In this document: in pieces, positions 51,131-60,132 of the stretch | Position numbering within the stretch: position 1 is the stretch's first letter | How the letters are laid out: the number at the start of each line of letters is the position of its first letter | DNA from: Paenibacillus algorifonticola | GTDB taxonomy: Bacteria; Bacillota; Bacilli; Paenibacillales; Paenibacillaceae | Direction of reading: 5' to 3' | NCBI RefSeq assembly: GCF_000971975.1 | Contig: NZ_LAQO01000008.1 | Location: forward strand, 62,001 to 126,000 | Length of the DNA: 64,000 nucleotides | Translations under genes and position numbers: made by a program | Notes under the pieces: generated by a model | The model's input: the letters and a program-made list of their open reading frames with translations, nothing else | The model's database searches: none | What the model was told of the DNA's origin: nothing

Positions 51131-51787
51131 ATGAAGTCGTTTTTTTTACGATGGTGGCATGTATTGGGTGTTTCAACCATTTATATACAAGGATTGATTT
51201 ACTTATGGATTGGGAGAAATGCAGGTGCCATTGAAACCGTCCATTACAACTATTATTGGATTGACTTGAAAATACCTTTCCTCTCCTGGTTCGTCTTCCC
51301 TTATGTGAGCTGGATGCCTGTCATGTACTTGGCGTTTATCTACTTTGCGATTGTTGATCGCAAGCTTTATTGGCGCGTTCTAGCTACCTACAATATTGCC
51401 GTTATGGGCTGCAATGTGATTTTTCTAATGTTCGCCACGTATGTGCCGCGCCCGGACATTGAACCGAGCAATTTGGCGCTGACGCTGGTACAGTTTATTT
51501 ATAGCAATGACGCTCCGCTTAATTGTTTTCCAAGCGTGCACTGCCTCACCAGTTATTTGCTGTTCATTACGATCAACCGCGACCTGAAGCTTAGCAACGT
51601 TTCCCGAATCGCCTGGAGCGTCCTCATGTGGCTTATCATTGCCTCTACTGTATTCATTAAGCAGCATTCCCTGCTCGATGTCGTTGGCGGCATTCTCGTC
51701 GCTGAGGTCACGTATCAGCTCGTTCGCATGGCGGCTAACCGCCTCTATGTGCGCAAGAAGCAATACGTCAGCAGCAAGGCGATGTGA
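51131..51787 (+). CDS. PAP2-superfamily membrane phosphatase-like protein
   Basis: A 218-aa integral membrane protein with about six helices. The PAP2 motifs are partial: YVPRPDIEP (RP of motif 1), NCFPSVHCLTSYLL (PSxH of motif 2) and FIKQHSLLDVVGG (H-x3-D of motif 3). The order and spacing fit the PAP2_3 / inositolphosphotransferase-like branch, which acts on lipid phosphates. ATG at 51131 has AAGGAGG 5 nt upstream. A family B repeat lies ~75 bp before the start. Confidence 0.87.
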   Translation: MKSFFLRWWHVLGVSTIYIQGLIYLWIGRNAGAIETVHYNYYWIDLKIPFLSWFVFPYVSWMPVMYLAFIYFAIVDRKLYWRVLATYNIAVMGCNVIFLMFATYVPRPDIEPSNLALTLVQFIYSNDAPLNCFPSVHCLTSYLLFITINRDLKLSNVSRIAWSVLMWLIIASTVFIKQHSLLDVVGGILVAEVTYQLVRMAANRLYVRKKQYVSSKAM

Positions 51788-51865
51788 CCGAGCAGCGAGC
51801 TCACTGCCGCTGCGAATCACGCACCAAATTCGCGCCGAGTAGAACCCGTCCTTACAAAAGTAAAC

Positions 51866-51914
51866 AAAGAAGACTCCAAAACCACTGTAAACGTGGTGCT
51901 GGAGTCTTCTTTTC
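51866..51914. terminator. Bidirectional intrinsic terminator
   Basis: AAGAAGACTCCA pairs with TGGAGTCTTCTT, with an inner CCAC/GTGG pairing and flanking A and T runs. It serves both the PAP2 gene and the nik operon. Confidence 0.9.
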
Positions 51915-51929
51915 TTACGATTATGTCTA

Positions 51930-52742
51930 TTAAATACTACCCAAGGATCGTGAACGATACCGAGGATGCTCAGGGAGCATCGCGGCAAGCAGTTTTTTCA
52001 CTGCCTGATGAGTGGATGCAAAAACTTGATCTTTATCGTCGCACATCTCAACTACTTGCCCATGCTCCATCACTGCAAGCTTATCCGATATGGAGTAGGC
52101 CGCTTTAATATCATGCGTAATAAACACGTACGAAAGCCCAAAATCTGCCCTCAACTCGCTTAGCAAACTCAAAATATGCGTTTGATTCACCATATCGAGG
52201 CTGCTCACCGATTCATCCAGCACAATCAGCTTTGGCTTCAAGGCAATCGCTCTAGCGATATTAATGCGCTGCAGCTGGCCTCCGCTAAATTGATTCGGGT
52301 ATTTCAGCATATCGTCCGGCTTCAGGCCAACCCGTTCGAGCAGCCCGCCGATCGTTCGTTTTTGCTCCTGTACGGACAGACGCTCATAGTTCTCCAATGG
52401 CTCTCCAATAATCTGCTCCGCCGTCGCACGCGGATTGACCGATGAATAACAGTCCTGAAACACCACTTGCAAATCCCGACGCAGTGATCTGCGGGTAGCT
52501 CTATCCGACTGATAAAGGTCATGTCCCTGAAAAACAATCTGCCCCGCTTGCGGCTTCTCCAATCCGAGAATAACTTTTCCTAATGTGCTTTTTCCCGCAC
52601 CGCTCGTCCCGAGCAGACCGAGGCATTCTCCTTCCTCCAGAGCAAGAGAAACGCCCGAGAGCACGGGGGCACGCTTGGAAGAACGCCATTGCAGCCTCGT
52701 TTCACCATAGGTATGGGTGACTTCCTTTACCTGCAGCAGCAT
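51930..52742 (-). CDS. nikE: Nickel/peptide-type ABC importer ATPase NikE-like
   Basis: A 270-aa ATP-binding subunit. Walker A is LLGTSGAGKSTLGKV, the signature is FSGGQLQRINIARA, Walker B is LIVLDESVSSLDM, and the H-loop is VFITHDIK. It is the last gene of a five-gene importer of the NikABCDE/CntABCDF type, 3 bp after nikD. It energises import together with NikD. The C-terminal extension typical of OppF is short here. Confidence 0.88.
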   Translation of the reverse strand: MLLQVKEVTHTYGETRLQWRSSKRAPVLSGVSLALEEGECLGLLGTSGAGKSTLGKVILGLEKPQAGQIVFQGHDLYQSDRATRRSLRRDLQVVFQDCYSSVNPRATAEQIIGEPLENYERLSVQEQKRTIGGLLERVGLKPDDMLKYPNQFSGGQLQRINIARAIALKPKLIVLDESVSSLDMVNQTHILSLLSELRADFGLSYVFITHDIKAAYSISDKLAVMEHGQVVEMCDDKDQVFASTHQAVKKLLAAMLPEHPRYRSRSLGSI

Positions 52743-52745
52743 ACG

Positions 52746-53597
52746 TTACCCCCTATTTTCAAAATACCCGCTCAGATGGTCAGGCAGTTTCGGTCTTACG
52801 TTCAACAGCTTTTTCGTATACGGATGCTGCGGGTGATCAAACAATTGAAACACATCTGCTTTTTCTACGATTCGCCCATGCTGCATCACAGCAACCTCGT
52901 CTGCCAATTCCGAAATGACGCCTAAATCATGGGAGATCAATAATATCGACGTGCCATGCTCCACACGAAGGCGGTCCAGCTCTCTGAGCACCTGCAATTG
53001 GTTCACGACATCCAGCGCCGTCGTCGGTTCATCGGCAATAACGACCGCGGGACGCAGACACATGCATATCGCAATCATGACCCTTTGAAGCATGCCGCCG
53101 CTGAGCTGGAAGGGGTATAATTTCAGCAGCTTGGCGGGATCAGGCAAATTCATCGCCTCCATCGCGGTGACTGCCAGCTCTGCAGCTTGTTTTTTCGTAA
53201 GGGCGGTATGCGTACGAATCGTTTCAATGAAAGGAACGCCGATCGTATACACCGGTGTAAAAGCATTCATTGGATTTTGCATAATAAAAGAAATTTCTTT
53301 GCCGCGTATTTGCCGCATGTCTTCCGCCTTGAGACCATTCAGCTCACGGCCATTCAATTGAATGCTGCCTTCGACAGTCGTATGCTTCGGGTCCAGAAGC
53401 TGCAGCAGGGAATTGCAGGTGATCGTCTTGCCGCTGCCGCTCTCTCCCACAAGACCTAGCACCCGGCCGCGCTCAATATCAAAATGAATATCCTCGATCA
53501 GGGAAAGCATCCCTTGCTCCGTCTTTACTTTGACATGCAAGCCGCTTACCTGCAGCACCTTGCGAGATTTTTCCAACATGGGCCTCATCCTATTCAC
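52746..53597 (-). CDS. nikD: Nickel/peptide-type ABC importer ATPase NikD-like
   Basis: A 283-aa ATP-binding subunit. Walker A is LVGESGSGKTITCN, the Q-loop is SFIMQNPMNAFTPVY, the signature is LSGGMLQRVMIAI, Walker B is VVIADEPTTALDV, and the H-loop is LLISHDLG. The C-terminal HPQHPYTKKLL is typical of OppD/NikD proteins. The start is GTG at 53597 overlapping the nikC stop; ATGs three and six codons in are alternatives. Confidence 0.9.
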   Translation of the reverse strand: MNRMRPMLEKSRKVLQVSGLHVKVKTEQGMLSLIEDIHFDIERGRVLGLVGESGSGKTITCNSLLQLLDPKHTTVEGSIQLNGRELNGLKAEDMRQIRGKEISFIMQNPMNAFTPVYTIGVPFIETIRTHTALTKKQAAELAVTAMEAMNLPDPAKLLKLYPFQLSGGMLQRVMIAICMCLRPAVVIADEPTTALDVVNQLQVLRELDRLRVEHGTSILLISHDLGVISELADEVAVMQHGRIVEKADVFQLFDHPQHPYTKKLLNVRPKLPDHLSGYFENRG

Positions 53598-54427
53598 ATC
53601 CGTCGTTTTACCCCAAATCGCTCCGACAACGCTTCTCCTAATACGTTGAATGTAATGACCACGAACAAAATCATCAAGCCTGGATATAACATCAATTCCG
53701 GATGGCTGCGAATAAAGGCTTTGCCTTCATGGATCATCGCCCCCCACTCCGGAGTCGGCGGCTGAATGCCGAGGCCTAGAAACGATAAGGCCGAAATATC
53801 CATAATCGCCCAGCCCATTTCAAGCGTTCCCATTACCAAAATAGGCGGCAGCACGTTCGGAATAATATGCCGTCTAATAATTTTCCACTCGGAGGAGCCG
53901 CTGATTCGAGCGGCGGTAATAAAATGGCGTTCTTTTAAGCTGACAACCATACTGCGAAACATGCGGGCGTAATAGACCCATTGTACCAGCATCAATGCCA
54001 ACACGACCTGCATCAGCCCCGGTCCAAAAATGCCGACCATTCCCAGCACGAGCACGAGATTCGGAATCGTCATCACTGCTTCGCAAAAACGCATTAGACA
54101 GGCATCTAACCAGCCCCCTCTGTACCCGGCAACGGTTCCAACCACTAAGCCGATCCCAAGAGAGGCAATGAAAATTAAGAAGGCCAGGCCTAGCGAAATA
54201 CGGGCGCCATGCAGCAGGCGCGAAAAATTGTCACGCCCTAAATGGTCGGTACCGAGCCAATATTCCGCCGAGGGCGGCTGCAGCTTAAGCGCCAAATTGA
54301 CTTTAATGGGGTCATGTGGTGAAATCCATGGAGCTAACAGGGTCACAATAGCGAAAACCAGCAAAATGACCGTGCATATGGCAATAACTTTCTGGCCCCT
54401 CAGGACGGTGCGTAGTCTCGCAATCAC
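53594..54427 (-). CDS. nikC: ABC importer permease NikC-like
   Basis: A 277-aa permease with about six transmembrane helices. The DPP/Opp permease N-terminal domain (HDPIKVNLALKLQPPSAEYWLGTDHLGRD) and the EAA-type coupling loop (RISGSSEWKIIRRHIIPNVLPP) are present. The ending, WGAMIHEGKAFIRSHPEL, is typical of NikC/OppC. The GTG start overlaps the nikB stop (GTGA). Confidence 0.9.
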   Translation of the reverse strand: MIARLRTVLRGQKVIAICTVILLVFAIVTLLAPWISPHDPIKVNLALKLQPPSAEYWLGTDHLGRDNFSRLLHGARISLGLAFLIFIASLGIGLVVGTVAGYRGGWLDACLMRFCEAVMTIPNLVLVLGMVGIFGPGLMQVVLALMLVQWVYYARMFRSMVVSLKERHFITAARISGSSEWKIIRRHIIPNVLPPILVMGTLEMGWAIMDISALSFLGLGIQPPTPEWGAMIHEGKAFIRSHPELMLYPGLMILFVVITFNVLGEALSERFGVKRRM

Positions 54428-55368
54428 TGGTCGGTTCTTCCTTTCAGGGAAATTCGCGGATCCATATAAAGCTGTACCAAATCAACGATTAAATTGCAGA
54501 TTATGAACAAGCAAGCCGCGAGAAACACATAGCACTGGATGACTGGAATATCCCGATTGAAAATCGCATCGACAAAATAACGTCCGAACCCCGGCCAGGA
54601 AAATACCTGCTCCACGATAATCGTCCCGGTCAGCAATTTGCCAAAGTTCATGCCAAGTCCTGTAATAACGGGCGAAAACGCTATTTTCAGCACATGCTTG
54701 ACCATAATAATCCGCTGCTTGATTCCGCGCGTCTTCGCATACAGCACATACGACTCCTGCAATTGCTCCAGTACACTCGCACGCAGCAGCCGGGTATAGA
54801 TGGCGATAAGAGCCAGTGACAGCGTTAGCGTTGGAAGCACAAGATGCTCCCAAGAGCCCTTGCCCTCTACGGGAAGCAGATCCAGCTTGACGGCGAAAAA
54901 GAACATCAATAAATAACCGAGCCAAAACTGCGGAATGGACGCCCCGAAATAAGAGAGCCCTCTGCTGAAATAATCAATCAGGCTGTTCTTATAAATGGCC
55001 GATAAAAAGCCGAGCGGAATGCTGACGAGCATCGCAAATAAAATGCTGCTGACGGCGAGCTGCACCGTCGCAGGCATTTTCGACACGACATCCTCCCATA
55101 CCGGCTCATTCGTCATATACGACTGTCCAAAATCAAGCTGCGCCATCTTCACGACTGTGCGCCAATATTGGACGAGCAAGGGCTGATCCAAGCCAAATTC
55201 ATGTCTTTTCTCAGCCAATAGCTCCTCCGTCGGATGAATGTGGGCTGCCGTTAAATAGGCTTCCGCCGGATCTACAGGTGAAACATGAATCAGTACGAAC
55301 GTAATAAGAATGGCAAAAAGAACGATGGGAAGAATTGCGAGCAATCGCTTCCCGATATAGCTGACCAT
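54424..55368 (-). CDS. nikB: ABC importer permease NikB-like
   Basis: A 314-aa permease with six helices in the OppB/NikB pattern: an N-terminal helix (LAILPIVLFAILITFVLIHV), HEFGLDQPLLVQYWRTV, the EAA-type loop YAKTRGIKQRIIMVKHVLK, and VFSWPGFGRYFVDAIFNRDIPVIQC at the end. GGGAGG lies 6 nt before the ATG. It forms the transmembrane pore with NikC. Confidence 0.9.
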   Translation of the reverse strand: MVSYIGKRLLAILPIVLFAILITFVLIHVSPVDPAEAYLTAAHIHPTEELLAEKRHEFGLDQPLLVQYWRTVVKMAQLDFGQSYMTNEPVWEDVVSKMPATVQLAVSSILFAMLVSIPLGFLSAIYKNSLIDYFSRGLSYFGASIPQFWLGYLLMFFFAVKLDLLPVEGKGSWEHLVLPTLTLSLALIAIYTRLLRASVLEQLQESYVLYAKTRGIKQRIIMVKHVLKIAFSPVITGLGMNFGKLLTGTIIVEQVFSWPGFGRYFVDAIFNRDIPVIQCYVFLAACLFIICNLIVDLVQLYMDPRISLKGRTDQ

Positions 55369-55386
55369 GGATTGCCTCCCTGCTGG

Positions 55387-57027
55387 CTACTGGCTAATGT
55401 TAATTCCTTCAAAAGGATTTTCGTCCCGGTTCGCAGGGAACGCAAAGTCCGTCACCTTGTTTTGGAATACTACCGTTTTCTTAATATAGGAGATTGGCAC
55501 GATTGCCGACTGCTCCTGCAGCGTCTGCAAAATGGAGCTATAAAGCTGCTGGCGCTTCGTCTCATCCGTCGAGGCAAGCGCTTCATGGATTTGCTGATCC
55601 AGCTCTTGCTTCATTGGCAAGCCGGAGTTGGCTTCGGCAACGCCCCAGCCTTTCTCTGCTACAACGTTAATGAAGGAATGCGGATCATACGGCGCACCGT
55701 AGTTGTACCAGAAATCAATGTCAAATTCGCCCGCTTTCCGGCGTTGAATTTGGGTCGTGAGCTCAAGTCCCGTAATGTTCAGCTTAACGCCGATGGCGCT
55801 CCATTCGGCTTGCATCGTTTCAGCCATCGCTTTTTGAATCGGGTCTGTCTTGTCGAAAATCAATTCCAGCTCTAATGCCTGTCCATCCTTCTCGCGAACC
55901 GCTTTGCCGGAAGGCAGCTTCCAGCCCGCCTCATCCAGGTAGGCAGCTGCTTTTTCCGTATTGTATTCAACAGGTTGTACGTCAATATCCGTATACGGGA
56001 AGTTTTTGGACAAAATCGTATCCGCTTTCTCCTCGAGGCCGAGCGTAATGCCTTCAACCATCGCCTGCTTGTTAAAGCCGGACTGGAGCGCCAGACGCAC
56101 TCGCAAATCGGAAAGCTTATCATTGGTTGTATTCAGCAGCAGGCTTCTTGTTCCGACCGGCTCGGACAATTGGGTTGTATACTTGCCAGATTCTTTCAGT
56201 TGATTAAAGGCATCCATGCTGATGACACCTTCTCCGTAAATCAAATCGAGCTCGCCTTTTTCAAAAGCCAATACGCGTGTTTCGGCATCAGGAATGATTT
56301 TGACGGTGATTTTATCGATTTTTGGACTTTCGCCCCAGTAATTCGGGTTGCGCGTAAATATGGCATATTCGTCCTTCTTGTATTCAGCCAGTAACCACGG
56401 TCCTGTTCCAACCGGCTCTTTAATTCCTTTAGAAGTGTCTCCGTCATCCGGGAAACCGGCTTCACCCAGAAAACGAACGGGGCGAACGAGCGAGAGATCC
56501 TGAATAGCTGGATAATACGCCTGCTTCAGCGTCATTTTAAAAGTGTATTCGTCAACAACTTCCGTCTTGTCTAGAACGTTGATTACGCCAAGCCAGCTGT
56601 GCAGACTCGGATTTTTCATGACTGCATCAAAATTTTTCTTCACGATCGCAGCATTAAAAACCGTTCCGTCGGAAAACTTCACATTTTGACGAAGCTTGAA
56701 TGTGTATTCCTTGCCATCCTCCGAAATCGTCCATGATTCAGCCAGCATCGGCTCAAGCTTGCCTCCTGCTTTATAGCTGACCAATGGCTCATAAATCATC
56801 GATTGGGCAAATAGCTGCGAAGGGTTGTACGTGTGGGGATTCATCGTTCCAATATCGCGCGGCCAAGATAGCGTAATGGCCTTTTCAGATACAACTGCTG
56901 TGTTTTCAGCAGATCCATTGCTTGCGCTCGGCGCCGCTTCCTGCTTCGTGCATGCCATAAGCACGGTTGATACGAGGAAAATCGTGGCTGCAATAGAAAG
57001 CAGCGTTTTCTTGGTCGTTCTAATCAT
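55387..57027 (-). CDS. nikA: Nickel/metallophore-type substrate-binding lipoprotein NikA-like
   Basis: A 546-aa extracellular solute-binding lipoprotein. The signal peptide ends in the lipobox LMAC (Cys26). The mature start ITLSWPRDIGTMNPHTYNPSQLFAQSMIYEPLV matches NikA/CntA (nickel or metal-metallophore binding) better than oligopeptide binders. SBP_bac_5 features such as GTGPWLLAEYKKDEY and RNPNYWGESPKIDKI follow. It is first in the operon and is preceded by a sigma-A promoter overlapped by a Fur-box-like site, which suggests metal-limited expression. The ligand may be free nickel or a metal chelate. Confidence 0.85.
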   Translation of the reverse strand: MIRTTKKTLLSIAATIFLVSTVLMACTKQEAAPSASNGSAENTAVVSEKAITLSWPRDIGTMNPHTYNPSQLFAQSMIYEPLVSYKAGGKLEPMLAESWTISEDGKEYTFKLRQNVKFSDGTVFNAAIVKKNFDAVMKNPSLHSWLGVINVLDKTEVVDEYTFKMTLKQAYYPAIQDLSLVRPVRFLGEAGFPDDGDTSKGIKEPVGTGPWLLAEYKKDEYAIFTRNPNYWGESPKIDKITVKIIPDAETRVLAFEKGELDLIYGEGVISMDAFNQLKESGKYTTQLSEPVGTRSLLLNTTNDKLSDLRVRLALQSGFNKQAMVEGITLGLEEKADTILSKNFPYTDIDVQPVEYNTEKAAAYLDEAGWKLPSGKAVREKDGQALELELIFDKTDPIQKAMAETMQAEWSAIGVKLNITGLELTTQIQRRKAGEFDIDFWYNYGAPYDPHSFINVVAEKGWGVAEANSGLPMKQELDQQIHEALASTDETKRQQLYSSILQTLQEQSAIVPISYIKKTVVFQNKVTDFAFPANRDENPFEGINISQ

Positions 57028-57054
57028 GATGTCGTTATCTCCGTTCCATTTCAG

Positions 57055-57101
57055 TAATAATGATTCTCACTAATAATAGAGAAAAGCATATAGGCTGTCA
57101 A
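57055..57101 (-). promoter_or_regulatory. nikA promoter with Fur-box-like operator
   Basis: On the minus strand: TTGACA (57096-57101), a 17-bp spacer, TATTAT (57073-57078), start near 57066. TGAGAATCATTATTA (57055-57069) overlaps the start and matches 13 of 15 positions of the 7-1-7 Fur consensus TGATAATnATTATCA. Repression by Fur or a relative is likely. Confidence 0.75.
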
Positions 57102-57162
57102 TGAGCTTCCTCATGAATGTAATTATTTACTTTCCGAGAATGCCCTGCTGCCCTATGACGTG

Positions 57163-57205
57163 AAAAAAGGCAATCGGGCCTCCTACAGGTCCAATTGCCT
57201 TTTTT
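57163..57205. terminator. Bidirectional intrinsic terminator
   Basis: AAAAAAGGCAAT (57163-57174) pairs with ATTGCCTTTTTT (57194-57205), with further pairing inside. It ends ccdC transcription ahead of the nik promoter. Confidence 0.9.
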
Positions 57206-57227
57206 GTTGCTTGTATACATCAGAAGA

Positions 57228-57698
57228 CTACGCCACAAGCCGTCCTCTTGCGAGCTTTCTGAATTTAAGATAGGACATGACGCGCCAAGGAATGACATAG
57301 GAAAAGGCGATCACCATAAACAAGGCGGCGAGCGTTTCCGGATCAAGCATCGACACATAATTTCTAAGCAGCAGGCGAATGCCCAAAATCGCTAGAAAAG
57401 CGACGATGAAGCCCATATTCTTTTTGGCATAAATTTGCTGATCCTCGCGCACCTCATAATTAGTCGTCCATATGAGCGGAATCGACAGCGCTAAGCCAAT
57501 AACAATAGCGATGATCCACTCCAGCAGCGGCGCATGAATACGGGGATTGAGGAAAATCATTATGCCTGGCAGCATGAAAAGGACGGGAAGCAGCAACCGT
57601 ATGCCGCTGCCGCGAATCGGACGATAAAAGCTGCGCGTTCTCCTCCATAAAATTAGTCCCGCGATTAAAATAATGAATACGTACACAGAGCCGTTCAT
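57228..57698 (-). CDS. CcdC-family membrane protein
   Basis: A 156-aa protein with four to five transmembrane helices of the CcdC / DUF1453 family (LILWRRTRSFYRPIRGSGIR, LLPVLFMLPGIMIFL, IAFSYVIPWRVMSYLKFRKL). Bacillus CcdC is linked by name to cytochrome c maturation but is dispensable for it. ATG at 57698 is preferred; the frame is open back to 57737. Confidence 0.85.
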   Translation of the reverse strand: MNGSVYVFIILIAGLILWRRTRSFYRPIRGSGIRLLLPVLFMLPGIMIFLNPRIHAPLLEWIIAIVIGLALSIPLIWTTNYEVREDQQIYAKKNMGFIVAFLAILGIRLLLRNYVSMLDPETLAALFMVIAFSYVIPWRVMSYLKFRKLARGRLVA

Positions 57699-57871
57699 GT
57701 TCACACCGCTTTCTTTGAAAGAATGGATAGATTTCATTATAATCGTTCATCGGCTGGACTTCTATACGCTCCTAACAGCGCATGGTATACTTCATGAATA
57801 TTAAAATTTCAATTGGGCAGCAGTATAGTCGCAAAACGAAAGCACTGTTCAACATCAGATTGGGGATCGTT

Positions 57872-59215
57872 ATGTTTGGATACGGCAAGGCCATTAAACA
57901 GCTTGCGCCCGCTGCAAAATGGCTGATTTTTAGCGAAATATGCTTTGGAATGACCATGGGGCTATCGAGCCTGGTGCTAAATTTATATTTTTTATCCAAG
58001 GGCGTGAATGAAGAGGCAATCGGTCACCTGACATCGGTCAGCACCTTAATTGGAGGAGCCGTCGGCATTCCCGCCAGCATGTTGGCAGGACGTCTGGGAC
58101 GAAAGCGCATTATGGTCATCGGGATCAGCTTGATGTCCGGCAGCTTTGCGCTGTTTGCAGTGAGCGACCACTTGCTTCTATATTATTGCGCTCAGGCTAT
58201 GCTGTCCTGCGGCATCGTATTTATTGTCGCGACGGAAACACAGCTGTTGTTTCAATATAATCGGTCACGGGAAGCGGAAACGCAGGCTTACAGCCTGTTT
58301 CTTGCTGTGTTTATGTTCTTTAACATCGGCGGCACGCTGCTCGGCGGGTATTTGCCTCGCTGGCTCGGCACGCCTGAAGACAACTATGAGCCGCAGCTGT
58401 GGCTGGCGGCGATATTCATGCTGCTGCTTGCGATCATTCGCGGCTTGAAGCTGCCTTCTGACCGCCACGCTGCGGTGAAGCAGCAAACGCGGGAGGTGCA
58501 CCATCCGGGAGATGATCGGCCAACAGTTGCTGCGAATGCTAGGAAAACGGGAGCTGGTAGCGAGGATCGGGCGGCAGTTGTGGAAAAATCCGCTTCGCGT
58601 AAATTTGCCCGTTCACTCGCTCAACTGCTGCCGACGAAGCAGGTCTGGCTGCTGTCCGGGTTTATTTTCATATCCGGCATTGCAGGCGCTTTAACCATGC
58701 CCTTCCTGAACGTCATCGTAAAGTACCAGCTCGATTGGGAAAATGAAGCGGTATCGTCGCTGCTCGCAGCCAATTATTTTTTCTTGTTCATCGGCACTTT
58801 GCTGGTGCCTTCAATCTTGTCCAGGCTCGGCGAGGTGAAGACGTATATGCTGCTGTTCGCGCTTACCATTATATGTGCGGCGGTGCTGTCCGTAACAGGC
58901 TCGGTTAGCCTGTTCGCTGGCGCGCTGCTGCTGCGGGGCGGGCTCTTCGCTTTCCTTAATACGCTGATCGACAGCAACACGATGTCGTCGCTGCCGGACG
59001 AGGACCGCAACAGCTTTGCGGGGCTGCGCTCCTTGTTTCGCAGTATCGGCGGCGCGGCGGCTGCCTATGCTACAGGATTGATGCTGGAACAGAAAAATGT
59101 CCAGCTCCCTTTTCTCATTACCGCCATCGTTATGCTCATTAGCGCCCTTTATTTCTGGTATGTTGTCAGGCCGTTGTTGAAGAAGCAGGAAGCGCAGCGG
59201 CAGCTCAAACCGTAA
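57872..59215 (+). CDS. MFS transporter
   Basis: A 447-aa protein with 12 predicted helices. Motif A is MLAGRLGRKRIMVIGI. A long charged cytoplasmic loop of ~70 residues in the middle (DRHAAVKQQTREVHHPGDD through SASRKFARSL) separates the two six-helix halves. The C-terminal motif GLRSLFRSIGGAAAAYATGL is typical of drug or metabolite exporters. ATG at 57872 is preferred because GGGGA lies just upstream; the open frame extends to 57782. It is divergent from ccdC and its substrate is unknown. Confidence 0.87.
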   Translation: MFGYGKAIKQLAPAAKWLIFSEICFGMTMGLSSLVLNLYFLSKGVNEEAIGHLTSVSTLIGGAVGIPASMLAGRLGRKRIMVIGISLMSGSFALFAVSDHLLLYYCAQAMLSCGIVFIVATETQLLFQYNRSREAETQAYSLFLAVFMFFNIGGTLLGGYLPRWLGTPEDNYEPQLWLAAIFMLLLAIIRGLKLPSDRHAAVKQQTREVHHPGDDRPTVAANARKTGAGSEDRAAVVEKSASRKFARSLAQLLPTKQVWLLSGFIFISGIAGALTMPFLNVIVKYQLDWENEAVSSLLAANYFFLFIGTLLVPSILSRLGEVKTYMLLFALTIICAAVLSVTGSVSLFAGALLLRGGLFAFLNTLIDSNTMSSLPDEDRNSFAGLRSLFRSIGGAAAAYATGLMLEQKNVQLPFLITAIVMLISALYFWYVVRPLLKKQEAQRQLKP

Positions 59216-59255
59216 GGTGGAGCTGCACGGGTTGAATCAAAGCCTGTTCGAATGT

Positions 59256-59306
59256 AAAAAAACGTCTTTTCTCCGTTCATAGTGAACGAAGGAAAGACGT
59301 TTTTTT
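59256..59306. terminator. Bidirectional intrinsic terminator
   Basis: AAAAAACGTCTTT pairs with AAAGACGTTTTTT, with an inner CGTTC/GAACG hairpin, between the MFS gene and the convergent ABC operon. Confidence 0.92.
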
Positions 59307-59393
59307 AGTATGAAACTAGGAAGCTTTATGACAGTCAGTGGCTATACATTTGTCATGTGTTTGATGTGTTCGTAAACAAGCTGTTATCCGCAA

Positions 59394-60131
59394 TTATATT
59401 TCTTTAGCGCGAAAATAGAGCAGACCGCCGATAAAAAATACGAGAAAGCTGCCTATAATCGTCATAAATAAGTTCATTGTAGGCATAGTGAAGGCACCGT
59501 AATTTTCGGAGCCCAGCGCGAGCATCGCAATCGTCGGCTGCGCCCACGGATAGAACGGGCCGTATTCCGCTGAGTTAATGACCAGCATATTCGGCAGCGT
59601 CAGCATGACGTTGATCGTCAGCGGCGCTGCAAAGCTGCTCCAGCCAATGGAGGCCCACAGCTGAAGCGCTGCTAATGGCAAGCAAGCGAGCCAGCCGCCC
59701 AGCACACCCGGCAGCATAAGATTCCAAGGAATTTCATGCAGACCGCGAACAGCTCCCGTAATGAGCACCGCTGCCAAGAAGAGCAGCTGCACCCCGATGA
59801 GCAGCTCGGAAACGAGCCAGAACTTGGCGAAATAAAGCGATTTTCGCGATATAGGCAGCGCCAGCAGCTGCTTCCAGCCTCCCCCTGCATGCTCATAGCG
59901 GCAAACGAAAGCTGCAAAGACGCCTGTCAAAATAGGCAGAAGCAGCACCGCGTGAAACAAAGCCATAGATGAATACAAGACTTCATATTGCTCGGCAGGC
60001 GTGCCCTCTATTTCATTGGAGAGAACGCCTAGAACAAGATTCAGCAGCGGACTAATGGGAACCAGCAGCCAGATGAAGGAGCGGGACAGCTTAAGCCGCT
60101 CGGATGCCAGCAGCCTCATGAATGCAGCCAT
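59394..60131 (-). CDS. ABC-2 type permease, lantibiotic-immunity (LanG/E) type
   Basis: A 245-aa membrane protein with six helices. The LanE/G hallmarks are SERLKLSRSFIWLLVPISPLL at the start and YEHAGGGWKQLLALPISRKSLYFAKF, an amphipathic coupling region shared with its partner permease. It exports or expels antimicrobial peptides from the membrane. The start codon lies 1 bp after the stop of the preceding permease gene. It is last in a five-gene cluster. Confidence 0.87.
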   Translation of the reverse strand: MAAFMRLLASERLKLSRSFIWLLVPISPLLNLVLGVLSNEIEGTPAEQYEVLYSSMALFHAVLLLPILTGVFAAFVCRYEHAGGGWKQLLALPISRKSLYFAKFWLVSELLIGVQLLFLAAVLITGAVRGLHEIPWNLMLPGVLGGWLACLPLAALQLWASIGWSSFAAPLTINVMLTLPNMLVINSAEYGPFYPWAQPTIAMLALGSENYGAFTMPTMNLFMTIIGSFLVFFIGGLLYFRAKEI

Positions 60132-60132
60132 T

